Source: Agromyces larvae
Lineage (GTDB): Bacteria > Actinomycetota > Actinomycetes > Actinomycetales > Microbacteriaceae
Reading direction: 5' to 3'
NCBI RefSeq assembly: GCF_022811705.1
Contig: NZ_CP094528.1
Coordinates: 2,604,001-2,668,000 of the forward strand
Length of the DNA stretch: 64,000 nucleotides
The notes under the pieces were generated by a model. The model searched no databases. It saw only the letters and a program-made list of their open reading frames with translations, and was not told the origin of the DNA. The translations under genes and the position numbers were made by a program. How positions within the stretch are numbered: the first letter of the stretch is position 1; every line of letters begins with the position of its first letter. Shown here one piece after another: positions 48,501 to 58,050 of the stretch.

Positions 48501-49729
48501 ACGCCGGGGCGGATGCCTCCGCGCTCCGCGCGCGCACGCGTGCGTTCATCCGCGAGGCGGTCATCCCCGCGGAACCGCCCGCCGGCACACCGCTCGCCGC
48601 CGACGTGCTCGCCGCGCTCCGCGGCGCCGCCCGCGAGGCCGGGGTCTTCGCCCCGCACGTGCCCGCCCGCCTGGGCGGCGGCGGGCTGCCGCTCGCCGAG
48701 TGGTCGCCCGTGTTCCAGGAGGCCGGCTACTCGCTGATCGGGCCGGCCGTGCTCAACTGCATGGCCCCCGACGAGGGCAACATGTACCTGCTCGAGCGCA
48801 TCGCGGACGACGACCAGCAGCAGCGCTACCTCGCCCCGCTCGCCGCCGGGCTCACCCGCTCGTGCTTCGCGATGACCGAGCCGCACCCGGGCGCCGGCTC
48901 CGACCCGGCCGCGCTGGCCGCCTCGGCCCGCCGGGTCGACGGCGGCTGGGTCGTCAGCGGTCGCAAACGGTTCATCTCGGGCGCCGAGGAGGCCGACTTC
49001 GCGATCGTCATGGCGCGCACCCCCGAGCTCGGGCCCGAGGCCGCGACGATGTTCCTCGTGCCGATGGGCGCCGAGGGCCTCACCCTCGGGCACCGGATCC
49101 GCACCATGGAGACCGCGATCACGGGCGGGCACCCGCACGTCGACCTCGACGACGTGTTCGTCGCCGACGCCGACGTGCTCGGCACCCCGGGTGAGGGGTT
49201 CCGGCACGCGCAGGTGCGGCTCGCGCCCGCGCGACTCACCCACTGCATGCGCTGGCTCGGGCTCGCCCGCAGAGCCCACGACACCGCGCTCGACCGGGTC
49301 GGCGCGCGCGAACTGTTCGGCAGCCGGCTCGCCGACCTCGGCATCGCGCAGACGCTGATCGCCGACTCCGAGATCGACCTCGCGACGTGCGACGCGATCA
49401 TCGACCGGGCCGTCGGAGCGCTGACCGTCGACGAGCGGGCGGGCGCCGCACTCTCGTCCATCGCGAAGGTGCACTGCGCCGAGGCCGTGTACCGCGTCAT
49501 CGACCGGGCCGTGCAGCTCTGCGGCGGCGACGGGGTCACCCTCGAGCTCCCCCTCATCGCCTGGCTCAACGAGGTGCGCCCGTTCCGCGTCTACGACGGC
49601 TCGAGCGAGACCCACCGCATGGCGATCGCCCGCCGCGCGTCGTCACGGCGGCGCCGCGAGCGCGAGGCCGGCGCGCCGCGGCTCGACGTGCCCGCCGGCG
49701 CGCGCGATGCGAGCGAGGCGGGCGCATGA
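48497..49729 (+). CDS. Acyl-CoA dehydrogenase, ACAD10/11-like
   Basis: A 410-residue FAD enzyme. FAMTEPHPGAGSDPAAL and GRKRFISGAEEADFA bind FAD and substrate; the C-terminal end reads VYDGSSETHRMAIARR, a variant of the usual YEGT base motif, as in ACAD10/11 relatives. The GTG start overlaps the SDR stop. In ACAD10/11 of animals and LvaC of Pseudomonas such enzymes remove phosphate from a 4-phosphoacyl-CoA rather than just oxidise. The neighbour encoding a kinase supports that role here, as an inference. Confidence 0.88.
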   Translation: MNAGADASALRARTRAFIREAVIPAEPPAGTPLAADVLAALRGAAREAGVFAPHVPARLGGGGLPLAEWSPVFQEAGYSLIGPAVLNCMAPDEGNMYLLERIADDDQQQRYLAPLAAGLTRSCFAMTEPHPGAGSDPAALAASARRVDGGWVVSGRKRFISGAEEADFAIVMARTPELGPEAATMFLVPMGAEGLTLGHRIRTMETAITGGHPHVDLDDVFVADADVLGTPGEGFRHAQVRLAPARLTHCMRWLGLARRAHDTALDRVGARELFGSRLADLGIAQTLIADSEIDLATCDAIIDRAVGALTVDERAGAALSSIAKVHCAEAVYRVIDRAVQLCGGDGVTLELPLIAWLNEVRPFRVYDGSSETHRMAIARRASSRRRREREAGAPRLDVPAGARDASEAGA

Positions 49730-50892
49730 CCGGGCTCACCTCGCTCCCCGACGGCCTCGACGTCGTGCAGACCGCCGACGAGGCATCCGCCTGCGACCGC
49801 CCGCCCCTGCTCGTGGTCGACGCGCTCGACCGCCGCCTCGACGACCTCGGCGTCGCCCCCGGCGCCCTCGCCTGGCGGCGCATCGGCGACGGCCAGTCGA
49901 ACGTCACCTTCGAACTGCACCGCGGCGGGCGGCGGCTGGTGCTCCGCCGCGGCCCGCGACCGCCGCTGCCGCCGTCGACGCACGACATGCTCCGCGAGGC
50001 CCGCATCCAGGCCGCGCTCGCCGCGCACGGGGTGCCGGTGCCGCGCATCCTCGCCGTATGCGACGACGATGCCGTGCTCGGCGTACCGTTCTACCTGATG
50101 GACTACGTCGACGGCGACGTGCTCACCACGTCGCTTCCCGCCGGGTACGAGACGCCCGAGGCGCGAGCGGCGACCGCGTACGCCGCGGTCGACGCGCTCG
50201 CCGACCTGCACGCCGTGCCGCTCGACGACGACGTCGCGGCGCTCGGCCGCCCCGACGGGTACCTCGCCCGGCAGGTGTCCCGGTTCGCCTCGCTGTGGCC
50301 GTCCGTCTCGCGCCGCGAGCTGCCGCTCGTCGACGAGCTCGCCGCCCGACTCGCCGAGCGTCTGCCCGTATCGCAGCGGGCCTCGGTCGTGCACGGCGAC
50401 TTCCGACTCGGCAACCTCATGTTCGCCGCGCCCGGCGAGATCGCCGCCATCCTCGACTGGGAGATGGCGACCCTCGGCGACCCGCTCGCCGACCTCGGCT
50501 ATCTCGCCGCCACGTACACCGAGCCCGGTGCGGGCGGGGCCGACTCCGCGGCATCCACCGTCATGGACCTCACCCCCGCGACCGCCGAACCGGGCTTCCC
50601 CACCCGCGCCGAGCTCGTCGCACGCTACGAGGAACGCACCGGGCTGGATGCCTCGGAGCTGGCCTGGTACGAAGCCCTCGCGCTGTGGAAGGCCGCCGTG
50701 TTCTGCGAGGCGATCCGCACCCGCTGGCTCGACGGCCAGCGGCCCGGCGACACGTTCGGTCCGCGGCTCGAACACGGCGTGCCCGCCCTGCTCGACGCGG
50801 CCGCGGCGGCACTCGAGCACGACACCGGCGCGCCCCGCGACACCGCCGCGCCCCGCGACACCGCCCACGCGAAGGAAGGAACTCCGCGATGA
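49726..50892 (+). CDS. APH-family phosphotransferase (ACAD10/LvaA-like)
   Basis: A 388-residue aminoglycoside-phosphotransferase-fold kinase. ATP-site glycine motif in GDGQSNVTFEL, catalytic loop VVHGDFRLGNLMF and metal site AILDWEMATLGDPLADLGYL. This is the class fused to or adjacent to ACAD10/11-type dehydrogenases, not an antibiotic-resistance enzyme. It overlaps the dehydrogenase stop by 4 bases. The predicted substrate is a 4-hydroxyacyl-CoA. The C-terminal tail has the repeat APRDTAAPRDTA. Confidence 0.85.
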   Translation: MTGLTSLPDGLDVVQTADEASACDRPPLLVVDALDRRLDDLGVAPGALAWRRIGDGQSNVTFELHRGGRRLVLRRGPRPPLPPSTHDMLREARIQAALAAHGVPVPRILAVCDDDAVLGVPFYLMDYVDGDVLTTSLPAGYETPEARAATAYAAVDALADLHAVPLDDDVAALGRPDGYLARQVSRFASLWPSVSRRELPLVDELAARLAERLPVSQRASVVHGDFRLGNLMFAAPGEIAAILDWEMATLGDPLADLGYLAATYTEPGAGGADSAASTVMDLTPATAEPGFPTRAELVARYEERTGLDASELAWYEALALWKAAVFCEAIRTRWLDGQRPGDTFGPRLEHGVPALLDAAAAALEHDTGAPRDTAAPRDTAHAKEGTPR

Positions 50893-51665
50893 AGATCGTC
50901 GTCCTGGTGAAAGAGGTGCCCGACACCTACGGAGACCGCGTCCTCGACCTCGAGACCGGGCTCGCCCGGCGCGACGCGAGCGACCCGGTGCTCGACGAGA
51001 TCGGCGAACGCGCGCTCGAGGTCGCCCTCGCCTACGCCGACGCGCACGAGGGCACCGAGGTGGTCGCGCTCACGATGGCGCCCGCGTCCGCGGCGACCAC
51101 GCTGCGCAAGGTGCTCGCGATCGGCGCCGGCTCGGCCGTGCAGGTGGTCGACGACGCGCTCCTCGGCGCCGACCTCGGGCTCACCGCCGAGGTGCTCGCC
51201 GCCGCGATCCGGCGCGTCGGATTCGACCTCGTGCTCGCCGGCGACCGGTCGACCGACGGCGTCGGCGGCGTGCTGCCGGCCATGGTCGCCGAACTCCTCG
51301 ACGTGCCGAACGTCACCGGGCTCGACTCGGTCCAGATCGGCGACGGCGAGATCCGCGGCGTGCGGGCGACCGACGGGGCCACCGTACGGGTGTCGGCCGC
51401 GCTGCCCGCCGTCGCGTCGATCACCGAAGCGCTGCCCGACGCCCGGATCGCGACCTTCAAGGGCATCATGGCCGCCAAGAAGAAGCCGCTCGACGCCCTC
51501 GCGCTCGCCGACCTCGGCGTCGACGCCGACGACCCCGACGCGGCCCGCTCGATCATGCTGCGCGTCGCCCCCAGGCCGCCCCGGCAGGCCGGCGTGAAGA
51601 TCGTCGACGACGGCGACGCCGGCGTGCAGCTCGCCGACTTCCTGATCCAGAACCGACTCGCGTAG
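50889..51665 (+). CDS. etfB: Electron transfer flavoprotein, beta subunit
   Basis: A 258-residue subunit that binds AMP and takes electrons from acyl-CoA dehydrogenases. [13 protein letters not shown] opening and [22 protein letters not shown] are typical, with MAAKKKPLD near residue 195. The ATG overlaps the stop of the kinase gene by 4 bases, tying ETF to this pathway. It pairs with the next gene. Confidence 0.95.
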   Translation: MKIVVLVKEVPDTYGDRVLDLETGLARRDASDPVLDEIGERALEVALAYADAHEGTEVVALTMAPASAATTLRKVLAIGAGSAVQVVDDALLGADLGLTAEVLAAAIRRVGFDLVLAGDRSTDGVGGVLPAMVAELLDVPNVTGLDSVQIGDGEIRGVRATDGATVRVSAALPAVASITEALPDARIATFKGIMAAKKKPLDALALADLGVDADDPDAARSIMLRVAPRPPRQAGVKIVDDGDAGVQLADFLIQNRLA

Positions 51666-51681
51666 ACCGACGGAGCTCCCG

Positions 51682-52683
51682 ATGACCGACCACGCACCCG
51701 ACTCGATCCTCGTGCTGCTCGACGTGACCCCCGCCGGGGCGCTCGCGAAGAGCTCCGCCGGGCTGCTCGGCGCCGCCGCCGCCGTGGGCACGCCCGTCGC
51801 GCTCATCGTCGGCGGCGGGGACGGCGGCGCCGGCTCCGGCGCCGACCCCGACGCGCTCGCTCGCGACGCGGCCGCCCTCGGCGCCGGCCGCGTGCTGCTC
51901 GCCCCGGGCGGCGACACGCTCACCGTGCCCGCCGCCGACGCACTCGAGGCGGCGGCCCGGCTCGTGCAGCCCGACGCGGTGCTCGTCTCGAACTCGCTCG
52001 ACGGCCGCGAAGCCGCCGCACGGTTCGCGGCACGCAGCCGCTCGGGCCTCGCGGTCGACGCCGTGGGCGTGTCCCGTGACGACGAGGGCGTGGTCGCGCA
52101 CCACTCGGTGTACGGCGGCGCGTACGACGTCGACTCGGCTGTGACGTTCGGCGCGCCCGTCATCACCGTGCGCCAGGGCGCGATCGACGCACGCGCCGCC
52201 GCGGTCGACGCCCCCGTCGTCGAGCGGCTCGAGGTGACGCCGTCGGGCCGACGCGGCGCGACCGTCGGCTCGGTCGACGCCGTCGAGGCGACCTCGACGC
52301 GGCCCGAGCTCCGCGGTGCCGCGAAGGTCGTGTCGGGCGGGCGGGGTCTCGGGTCCGAAGCGCAGTTCGAACTCGTCGGCCGGCTCGCCGACGCGCTCGG
52401 CGCGGCCGTCGGCGCGTCCCGTGCGGCGGTCGACGCGGGGTACATCCCGCATGCGCATCAGGTCGGCCAGACCGGGGTCTCGGTGTCGCCGCAGCTCTAC
52501 ATCGCGCTCGGCATCTCGGGTGCGATCCAGCACCGTGCCGGCATGCAGACGGCGAAGACCATCGTCGCGGTCAACACCGACGCCGACGCGCCGATCTTCG
52601 AGATCGCCGACTTCGGCGTCGTCGGCGACGTGTTCCGGGTGGTGCCGCAGCTCATCGAGGCCCTCGAGTCGAAGCGGGCGTGA
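51682..52683 (+). CDS. etfA: Electron transfer flavoprotein, alpha subunit
   Basis: A 333-residue FAD-binding subunit. The C-terminal domain has [17 protein letters not shown] and [39 protein letters not shown], the FAD-binding signature of the family, followed by [21 protein letters not shown]. The N-terminal domain is typical in length. Its stop overlaps the GTG start of the cytochrome b gene. Confidence 0.95.
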   Translation: MTDHAPDSILVLLDVTPAGALAKSSAGLLGAAAAVGTPVALIVGGGDGGAGSGADPDALARDAAALGAGRVLLAPGGDTLTVPAADALEAAARLVQPDAVLVSNSLDGREAAARFAARSRSGLAVDAVGVSRDDEGVVAHHSVYGGAYDVDSAVTFGAPVITVRQGAIDARAAAVDAPVVERLEVTPSGRRGATVGSVDAVEATSTRPELRGAAKVVSGGRGLGSEAQFELVGRLADALGAAVGASRAAVDAGYIPHAHQVGQTGVSVSPQLYIALGISGAIQHRAGMQTAKTIVAVNTDADAPIFEIADFGVVGDVFRVVPQLIEALESKRA

Positions 52684-54305
52684 CGATGGCCACCTCGACG
52701 ACGAACCTCCGACGCGGGCTGCCGCGGGTGCCCGGCGGCGAGCCGTGGCCGCCCGCATCGGCTCCGGCCGTCGTCTCACCGGGTCTCGAGACGCGTGCTC
52801 CTTCGTCGCCCGCTCCTCGACCAGCGGAGGCGGGTTCGCCCGAGCGCAGCGAGGACGCGTCTCGCGACCTCGCGACCGGGTCCGCTCAGCCGGTACGGCC
52901 CCTGCGGCGCGGGCTCCCCCGGGTCGCGGGCGGCGAGCCCTGGCCGCCCGCATCGGCTCCGGCCGTCGTCTCACCGGGTCTCGAGACGCGTGCTCCTTCG
53001 TCGCCCGCTCCTCGACCAGCGGAGACGGGTTCGCCCGAGCGCAGCGAGGACGCGACTCGAGACCTCGCGACCGGGTCCTCGGATCCGGGACGCACGCCTC
53101 GTCCCACGGTGGCGGGCACGGTCGCGCTGCGCCGCGGGTTGCCGCGGGTCGCGGGCGGCGAGCCCTGGCCGCCGGCGGGGCTCGCACCCGAGCGCGCCGG
53201 GGCACCGATCGTCGCGGAAGCGGCCGACGTGAAGCCCGTGGCATCCGCCGAACCCGAGGCATCCGCCGAATCCGAGGCATCGGCCGAACCCGTGGCATCC
53301 GCCGAAGCATCCGTCGCGCCCGAACCGTCTGCGCGCGCGTCCGAAGCGCGGTCGACCGCGCCTTCGGCACCCGAACCCGTTCGCCACGGGCCGTTCACGA
53401 CGCGGCAGTGGGTCGGCGCGACCGCCGTCGGCCTCGTCGGCGTGCTGGTCGTCGCCGCGCTCGTCGTGCTGGGCACGCGGTGGTTGCTCGACCTGCCGGC
53501 CATGCGCGACTTCCTCGTCGCCTACCCCGGCGAGTACCGCCTGCCCGACGCGGCGCCCGTCGGGATCCCGGCATGGCTCGGCTGGCAGCACTTCTTCAAC
53601 GTGTTCCTGATGGCGTTGATCGTGAAGTCGGGCCTGCAGGTGCGCACCGAGCGCCGACCCAAGGCGCTGTGGGCGCCGAAGCGCGACCCGAAGGCGAAGA
53701 TCGGGCTGCCCGCCTGGTTCCACCAGTCGCTCGACGTGTTCTGGCTGGCGAACGGCGTGCTCTTCGTCGTGCTGCTCGCAGCGACCGGGCAGTGGATGCG
53801 CATCGTGCCGACGAGCTGGGAGGTGTTCCCGAACGCGCTGTCGGCGGCGCTGCAGTACGCCTCGCTCGACTGGCCGACCGAGAACGGTTGGGTGAACTAC
53901 AACTCGCTGCAGCAGCTCGCCTACTTCGCGACGGTGTTCCTCGCCGCCCCGCTCGCCGCGATCACGGGCTACCGCATGAGCATGTGGTGGCCGAAACGGC
54001 AGGGCGGGCTCGCCCGGGTCATCCCGATGGAGTGGGCTCGCCGGGTGCACTTCCCGGTGATGCTCTACTTCGTGGCGTTCACGGTCGTGCACGTGCTGCT
54101 CGTGTTCGCGACCGGGGCGCTGCGCAACCTGAACCACATGTACGCCGCGCGCGGCTCGGCCGACCCGACCGCCTCCGCCGACGACTGGACGGGGTTCTGG
54201 TTCTTCGCCGCATCGCTCGTCGTCATCGTCGGTGCCGTCGTGGCCGCTCGACCGCTGGTGCTCGCACCGATCGCCCGGCTGTTCGGCACCGTGACCGCCC
54301 GATAA
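52680..54305 (+). CDS. Membrane cytochrome b (FdhI/b561-like) with expanded N-terminus
   Basis: A 541-residue protein. Residues about 240-530 contain six predicted helices with histidines near [40 protein letters not shown], as expected for haem b ligands of the cytochrome b561/formate dehydrogenase gamma fold. Residues 1-235 are disordered: [16 protein letters not shown] occurs at 10, 75 and 150, and the first two units are 65 and 75 residues long and nearly identical, with the DNA between carrying a dispersed repeat. The start GTG (or ATG at 52686) overlaps the etfA stop. Position next to etfBA suggests it passes ETF electrons to quinone; no ETF:quinone oxidoreductase gene is in the window. 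Confidence 0.75.
   Translation: MTMATSTTNLRRGLPRVPGGEPWPPASAPAVVSPGLETRAPSSPAPRPAEAGSPERSEDASRDLATGSAQPVRPLRRGLPRVAGGEPWPPASAPAVVSPGLETRAPSSPAPRPAETGSPERSEDATRDLATGSSDPGRTPRPTVAGTVALRRGLPRVAGGEPWPPAGLAPERAGAPIVAEAADVKPVASAEPEASAESEASAEPVASAEASVAPEPSARASEARSTAPSAPEPVRHGPFTTRQWVGATAVGLVGVLVVAALVVLGTRWLLDLPAMRDFLVAYPGEYRLPDAAPVGIPAWLGWQHFFNVFLMALIVKSGLQVRTERRPKALWAPKRDPKAKIGLPAWFHQSLDVFWLANGVLFVVLLAATGQWMRIVPTSWEVFPNALSAALQYASLDWPTENGWVNYNSLQQLAYFATVFLAAPLAAITGYRMSMWWPKRQGGLARVIPMEWARRVHFPVMLYFVAFTVVHVLLVFATGALRNLNHMYAARGSADPTASADDWTGFWFFAASLVVIVGAVVAARPLVLAPIARLFGTVTAR
52707..53174. repeat. Expanded repeat in the cytochrome b gene
   Basis: Two long units starting at 52707 and 52902 (with a shorter third at 53127) are nearly identical. 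Each of the long units contains TCTCGAGACGCGTGCTCC and CTCCTCGACCAGCGGAG, the paired parts of a dispersed element common in related genomes, here translated in frame. Confidence 0.85.
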
Positions 54306-54368
54306 CCCCCGTTCCGAGAAGACGGCGTCGCGCAGACGCATCCCTCCCCCACCCCCGAGAAGAGGACC

Positions 54369-55895
54369 ATGACCCAGCCCCATCCCACCCGTGTCCACCG
54401 CAGCGACGAGCACCTGCCGAAGGAGGGCCAGCTCGCGTGGCGCATCGCCGAGGTGGCCGCCGACCCCGTGGCCGTCGACGACGACGTGGTCGACATGATC
54501 GTGAACCGCGTGATCGACAACGCGGCGGTCGCCGCGGCATCCCTGACCCGTGCGCCCGTGATCGCCGCACGCAGCCAGGCGCTCTCGCACCCCGTCTCCA
54601 CCGGCGGCGCAGGCGCGACGGTGTTCGGTGCCGACGCCGTCAGGCGCACGAGCCCCGAGTGGGCGGCGTGGGCGAACGGGGTCGCGGTGCGCGAACTCGA
54701 CTTCCACGACACGTTCCTCGCGGCGGAGTACTCGCACCCGGGCGACAACATCCCGCCGATCGTGGCCGTCGCGCAGCATGTCGGCGCCGACGGCGCGGCG
54801 CTCGTGCGCGGCATCGCGACCGGGTACGAGATCCAGATCGATCTGGTGCGCGCCATCTCGCTGCACCGGCACAAGATCGACCACGTCGCGCACCTCGGGC
54901 CGTCGGCCGCGGCCGGCATCGGCACCTTGCTCGGGCTGCCGGTCGACACCGTGTACCAGGCGGTCGGGCAGGCGCTGCACACCACGACCGCGACGCGCCA
55001 GTCGCGCAAGGGCGAGATATCGACGTGGAAGGCGCACGCGCCCGCGTTCGCCGGGAAGATGGCGGTCGAGGCGGTCGACCGTGCGATGCGCGGCGAGACC
55101 AGCCCGTCGCCCATCTACGAGGGCGAGGACGGCGTGATCGCGTGGCTGCTCGACGGGGCGGATGCCTCATACGACGTCCCGCTGCCCGCACCCGGCGAGG
55201 CGAAGCGGGCGATCCTCGATTCGTACACGAAGGAGCACTCGGCCGAGTACCAGGCGCAGGCCTGGATCGACCTGGCCCGCAAGCTGCACACCGAGCGGCC
55301 CGACCTCGCCGACCCGTCCGCGATCGCATCGATCGTGCTGCACACCTCGCACCACACGCACTACGTCATCGGGTCGGGTGCGAACGACCCGCAGAAATAC
55401 GATCCGGATGCTTCGCGCGAGACGCTCGACCACTCGATCCCGTACATCTTCACCGTCGCCCTGCAGGACGGCGCGTGGCATCACGCTCACTCCTACGCGC
55501 CGGAACGCGCCCACCGACCCGACACCGTCGAACTCTGGAAGAAGGTCACCACGGCCGAGGACGCCGAGTGGACCCGCAGGTACCACTCCGACGACCCGAA
55601 CGAGAAGGCGTTCGGCGGTCGGGTGGTGATCAAGCTCGCCGACGGCGGCGAGATCGTCGACGAGATCGCGGTCGCGGACGCGCACCCGCTCGGTGCCTGC
55701 CCGTTCGCGCGGGCCGACTACGTGAAGAAGTTCCGCACCCTCGCCGAGCAGACCCTCGAAGCGGCCGAGATCGAGCGGTTCCTCGACCTCGCGCAGCGAC
55801 TGCCCCAGCTCACCGCCGACGAGGTGCGACAGCTCACGATCGTGGCTGCGCCCGGCGTGCTCACCGCCTTCCCCGCACCGACCGGGCTCTTCTGA
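54369..55895 (+). CDS. prpD: 2-methylcitrate dehydratase (MmgE/PrpD)
   Basis: A 508-residue enzyme of the 2-methylcitrate cycle, dehydrating 2-methylcitrate to 2-methyl-cis-aconitate. Ordered motifs: [47 protein letters not shown] and ASYDVP near the middle, and a C-terminal [19 protein letters not shown]. Length is as expected. It follows the cytochrome b gene after 63 bases and overlaps prpB by one base (TGATG), so it belongs to the same transcription unit. Confidence 0.94.
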   Translation: MTQPHPTRVHRSDEHLPKEGQLAWRIAEVAADPVAVDDDVVDMIVNRVIDNAAVAAASLTRAPVIAARSQALSHPVSTGGAGATVFGADAVRRTSPEWAAWANGVAVRELDFHDTFLAAEYSHPGDNIPPIVAVAQHVGADGAALVRGIATGYEIQIDLVRAISLHRHKIDHVAHLGPSAAAGIGTLLGLPVDTVYQAVGQALHTTTATRQSRKGEISTWKAHAPAFAGKMAVEAVDRAMRGETSPSPIYEGEDGVIAWLLDGADASYDVPLPAPGEAKRAILDSYTKEHSAEYQAQAWIDLARKLHTERPDLADPSAIASIVLHTSHHTHYVIGSGANDPQKYDPDASRETLDHSIPYIFTVALQDGAWHHAHSYAPERAHRPDTVELWKKVTTAEDAEWTRRYHSDDPNEKAFGGRVVIKLADGGEIVDEIAVADAHPLGACPFARADYVKKFRTLAEQTLEAAEIERFLDLAQRLPQLTADEVRQLTIVAAPGVLTAFPAPTGLF

Positions 55896-56803
55896 TGTTG
55901 TATGCGAAGACTCCGGCGCATGAGAAGCGGCGTGCGTTTCGTGAGCGGCTCGCGTCGGGGGAGTTGTTGCGGTTCCCGGGTGCGTTCAACCCGTTGTCGG
56001 CGCGGTTGATCGAGCAGCGCGGGTTCGAGGGGGTGTACGTCTCGGGTGCGGTGCTCGCGGCCGATCTCGGGTTGCCCGATATCGGGTTGACCACGCTCAG
56101 CGAGGTCGCGGGGCGGGGTCGGCAGATCGCACGGATGACGGAGTTGCCGGCGATCATCGATGCGGATACCGGGTTCGGTGAGCCGATGAACGTGGCCCGC
56201 ACCGTGCAGGAGCTCGAGGACGCGGGCCTGGCCGGCCTGCATATCGAGGATCAGGTGAATCCGAAGCGGTGCGGGCACCTGGACGGGAAGCAGGTCGTGG
56301 ACCAGCACACCGCGCTGCAGCGCATCGCGGCCGCGGTCGACGCGCGCCGGGATGAGAACTTCTTGATCATGGCGCGTACCGATATCCGTGCGGTCGAGGG
56401 GTTGGATGCGGCGATCGACCGTGCGAAGGCGCTGGTGGATGCGGGTGCGGACGCGATCTTCCCCGAGGCGATGGCGACCCTGGCCGAGTTCGAAGCGGTC
56501 CGCAACGCGGTGGACGTGCCGTTGCTGGCGAACATGACCGAGTTCGGCAAGAGCGACCTGTTCACGGTCGACCAGTTGCGCGATGTGGGCATGAACCTGG
56601 TGATCTGGCCGGTCTCGCTGCTGCGCCTCGCGATGGGCTCCGCGATGCGCGGACTCGACGAACTCGAAGCATCCGGCTCGCTGCAAACGCAACTCGACCA
56701 GATGCAGCACCGCGCCGAGCTCTACGACCTCGTCGACTACCCCGGCTACAACCACTTCGACACCGACATCTACAACTTCACCATCACGAAGGAGCGACCG
56801 TGA
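55895..56803 (+). CDS. prpB: Methylisocitrate lyase
   Basis: A 302-residue TIM-barrel lyase cleaving 2-methylisocitrate to pyruvate and succinate. The active-site loop KRCGHLDGK, IIDADTGFGEP (metal-binding Asp) and ARTDIRAVEGLDAAIDRA are present. The first two thirds use codons unlike the neighbours (Leu TTG, Asp GAT, Arg CGT), while the last 200 bases return to CTC/CTG and GAC. This suggests that the front part came in by recombination. Its stop overlaps the GTG of prpC. Confidence 0.94.
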   Translation: MLYAKTPAHEKRRAFRERLASGELLRFPGAFNPLSARLIEQRGFEGVYVSGAVLAADLGLPDIGLTTLSEVAGRGRQIARMTELPAIIDADTGFGEPMNVARTVQELEDAGLAGLHIEDQVNPKRCGHLDGKQVVDQHTALQRIAAAVDARRDENFLIMARTDIRAVEGLDAAIDRAKALVDAGADAIFPEAMATLAEFEAVRNAVDVPLLANMTEFGKSDLFTVDQLRDVGMNLVIWPVSLLRLAMGSAMRGLDELEASGSLQTQLDQMQHRAELYDLVDYPGYNHFDTDIYNFTITKERP

Positions 56804-57996
56804 CCGCACCGACCGACATCAAGAAGGGGCTCGCCGGCGTCGTCGTCGACACGACGGCGATCTCGAAGGTCAACCCCGAGACGAACTCCCTGCTCTACCG
56901 GGGCTACCCGGTGCAGGAGCTCGCCGCGACCCAGCCGTTCGAGGCCGTGGCCCACCTGCTCTGGCACGGCGAACTGCCGACCGCCGACGAACTCGCCGAC
57001 CTGCGCCGCGAGGAGCGCGCCCACCGCGCCCTCGCCCCGCGCGTGCGCGCGGCCATCGACCTGCTGCCGCTCGACACGCACCCGATGGACGAGGTGCGCA
57101 CCGCGGTCAGCGTCATCGGCGCGATCGAGACCGCCGGCATCGACAGCGTGCTCGAGGTCGGCGGCAGCCCCGCCGACAACCTCGCGCGGAGCATCCGTCT
57201 GTTCGCCGCCCTGCCCGCGATCGTCGCCTACGGTCAGCGCCGCCGACGCGGACTCGAACCGATCGAACCGCGCGACGACCTCGACTACGCGGCGAACTTC
57301 CTCTGGATGACGTTCGGCGAAGAGGCCGACCCGGTCGTCGTCGACGCGTTCAACCGGTCGATGATCCTCTACGCCGAGCACTCGTTCAACGCCTCGACGT
57401 TCACGGCACGGGTGGTCACCTCGACGCTCAGCGACCTGCACTCGGCGGTCGTCGCCGCGATCGGCGCGCTGAAGGGGCCGCTGCACGGCGGCGCGAACGA
57501 AGCGGTGCAGCACACGCTCGACGAGATCGGCGACGCCTCCCGGGTCGGCGCGTGGCTCGACGACGCGCTCGCGCAGAAGCGCAAGATCATGGGGTTCGGC
57601 CACCGGGTCTACAAGCGCGGGGATTCGCGGGTGCCCACCATGCAGGCGGCCCTCGACACGCTCGTCGCCCACTACGACCGGCCGGATGTCGCGGAGCTGA
57701 CCCACGCGCTCGAAGCCGAGTTCGTCGCCCGCAAGGGCATCTACCCGAACCTCGACTTCCCGTCGGGGCCCGCGTACGCGCTCATCGGGTTCGACACGCT
57801 CACCTTCACGCCGCTGTTCGTCGCATCGCGCGTGACCGGGTGGACGGCGCACATCCTCGAGCAGGCCGCGTCGAACGCGCTCATCCGCCCGCTCTCGGCG
57901 TACGACGGGCCGGCCGAGCGGCACGTCGAGGGCTACGTGCCCGATGCCGCCGCCCTCGCGGCGGCCGAGCGGCCCGAGGAGGCGCTCGGGGCGTGA
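56800..57996 (+). CDS. prpC: 2-methylcitrate synthase (citrate synthase family)
   Basis: A 398-residue synthase condensing propionyl-CoA with oxaloacetate. Active-site motifs: HSFNASTFTARV, the catalytic GHRVYKRGDSR and the Asp region near the C-terminus. Co-operonic position with prpD and prpB supports methylcitrate rather than citrate synthesis. The GTG start follows AAGGAG and overlaps the prpB stop by 4 bases. Confidence 0.93.
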   Translation: MTAPTDIKKGLAGVVVDTTAISKVNPETNSLLYRGYPVQELAATQPFEAVAHLLWHGELPTADELADLRREERAHRALAPRVRAAIDLLPLDTHPMDEVRTAVSVIGAIETAGIDSVLEVGGSPADNLARSIRLFAALPAIVAYGQRRRRGLEPIEPRDDLDYAANFLWMTFGEEADPVVVDAFNRSMILYAEHSFNASTFTARVVTSTLSDLHSAVVAAIGALKGPLHGGANEAVQHTLDEIGDASRVGAWLDDALAQKRKIMGFGHRVYKRGDSRVPTMQAALDTLVAHYDRPDVAELTHALEAEFVARKGIYPNLDFPSGPAYALIGFDTLTFTPLFVASRVTGWTAHILEQAASNALIRPLSAYDGPAERHVEGYVPDAAALAAAERPEEALGA

Positions 57997-58016
57997 GCTG
58001 CGGGCGACCCGCGCCG

Positions 58017-58050
58017 GAGACCCCGTTCGCCGTCAGGCGGGCGGGGTCTC
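58017..58050. terminator. Convergent terminator
   Basis: GAGACCCCG pairs with CGGGGTCTC around a 16-base loop between prpC and the convergent alcohol dehydrogenase. The right arm overlaps the last codons of the dehydrogenase gene. Confidence 0.6.

Noticed and set aside
49726..50892. Aminoglycoside-resistance gene
   Set aside because: The APH fold is shared by many kinases; coupling to an ACAD and etf genes points to acyl-CoA metabolism.
51682..52683. Electron bifurcating EtfAB
   Set aside because: No motif for a second flavin of bifurcating type is evident, and the operon context is aerobic beta-oxidation.
52680..53400. N-terminal part of the cytochrome b as a separate gene
   Set aside because: The frame is continuous into the membrane part, and its third LRRGLPRV unit is the likely native start region.
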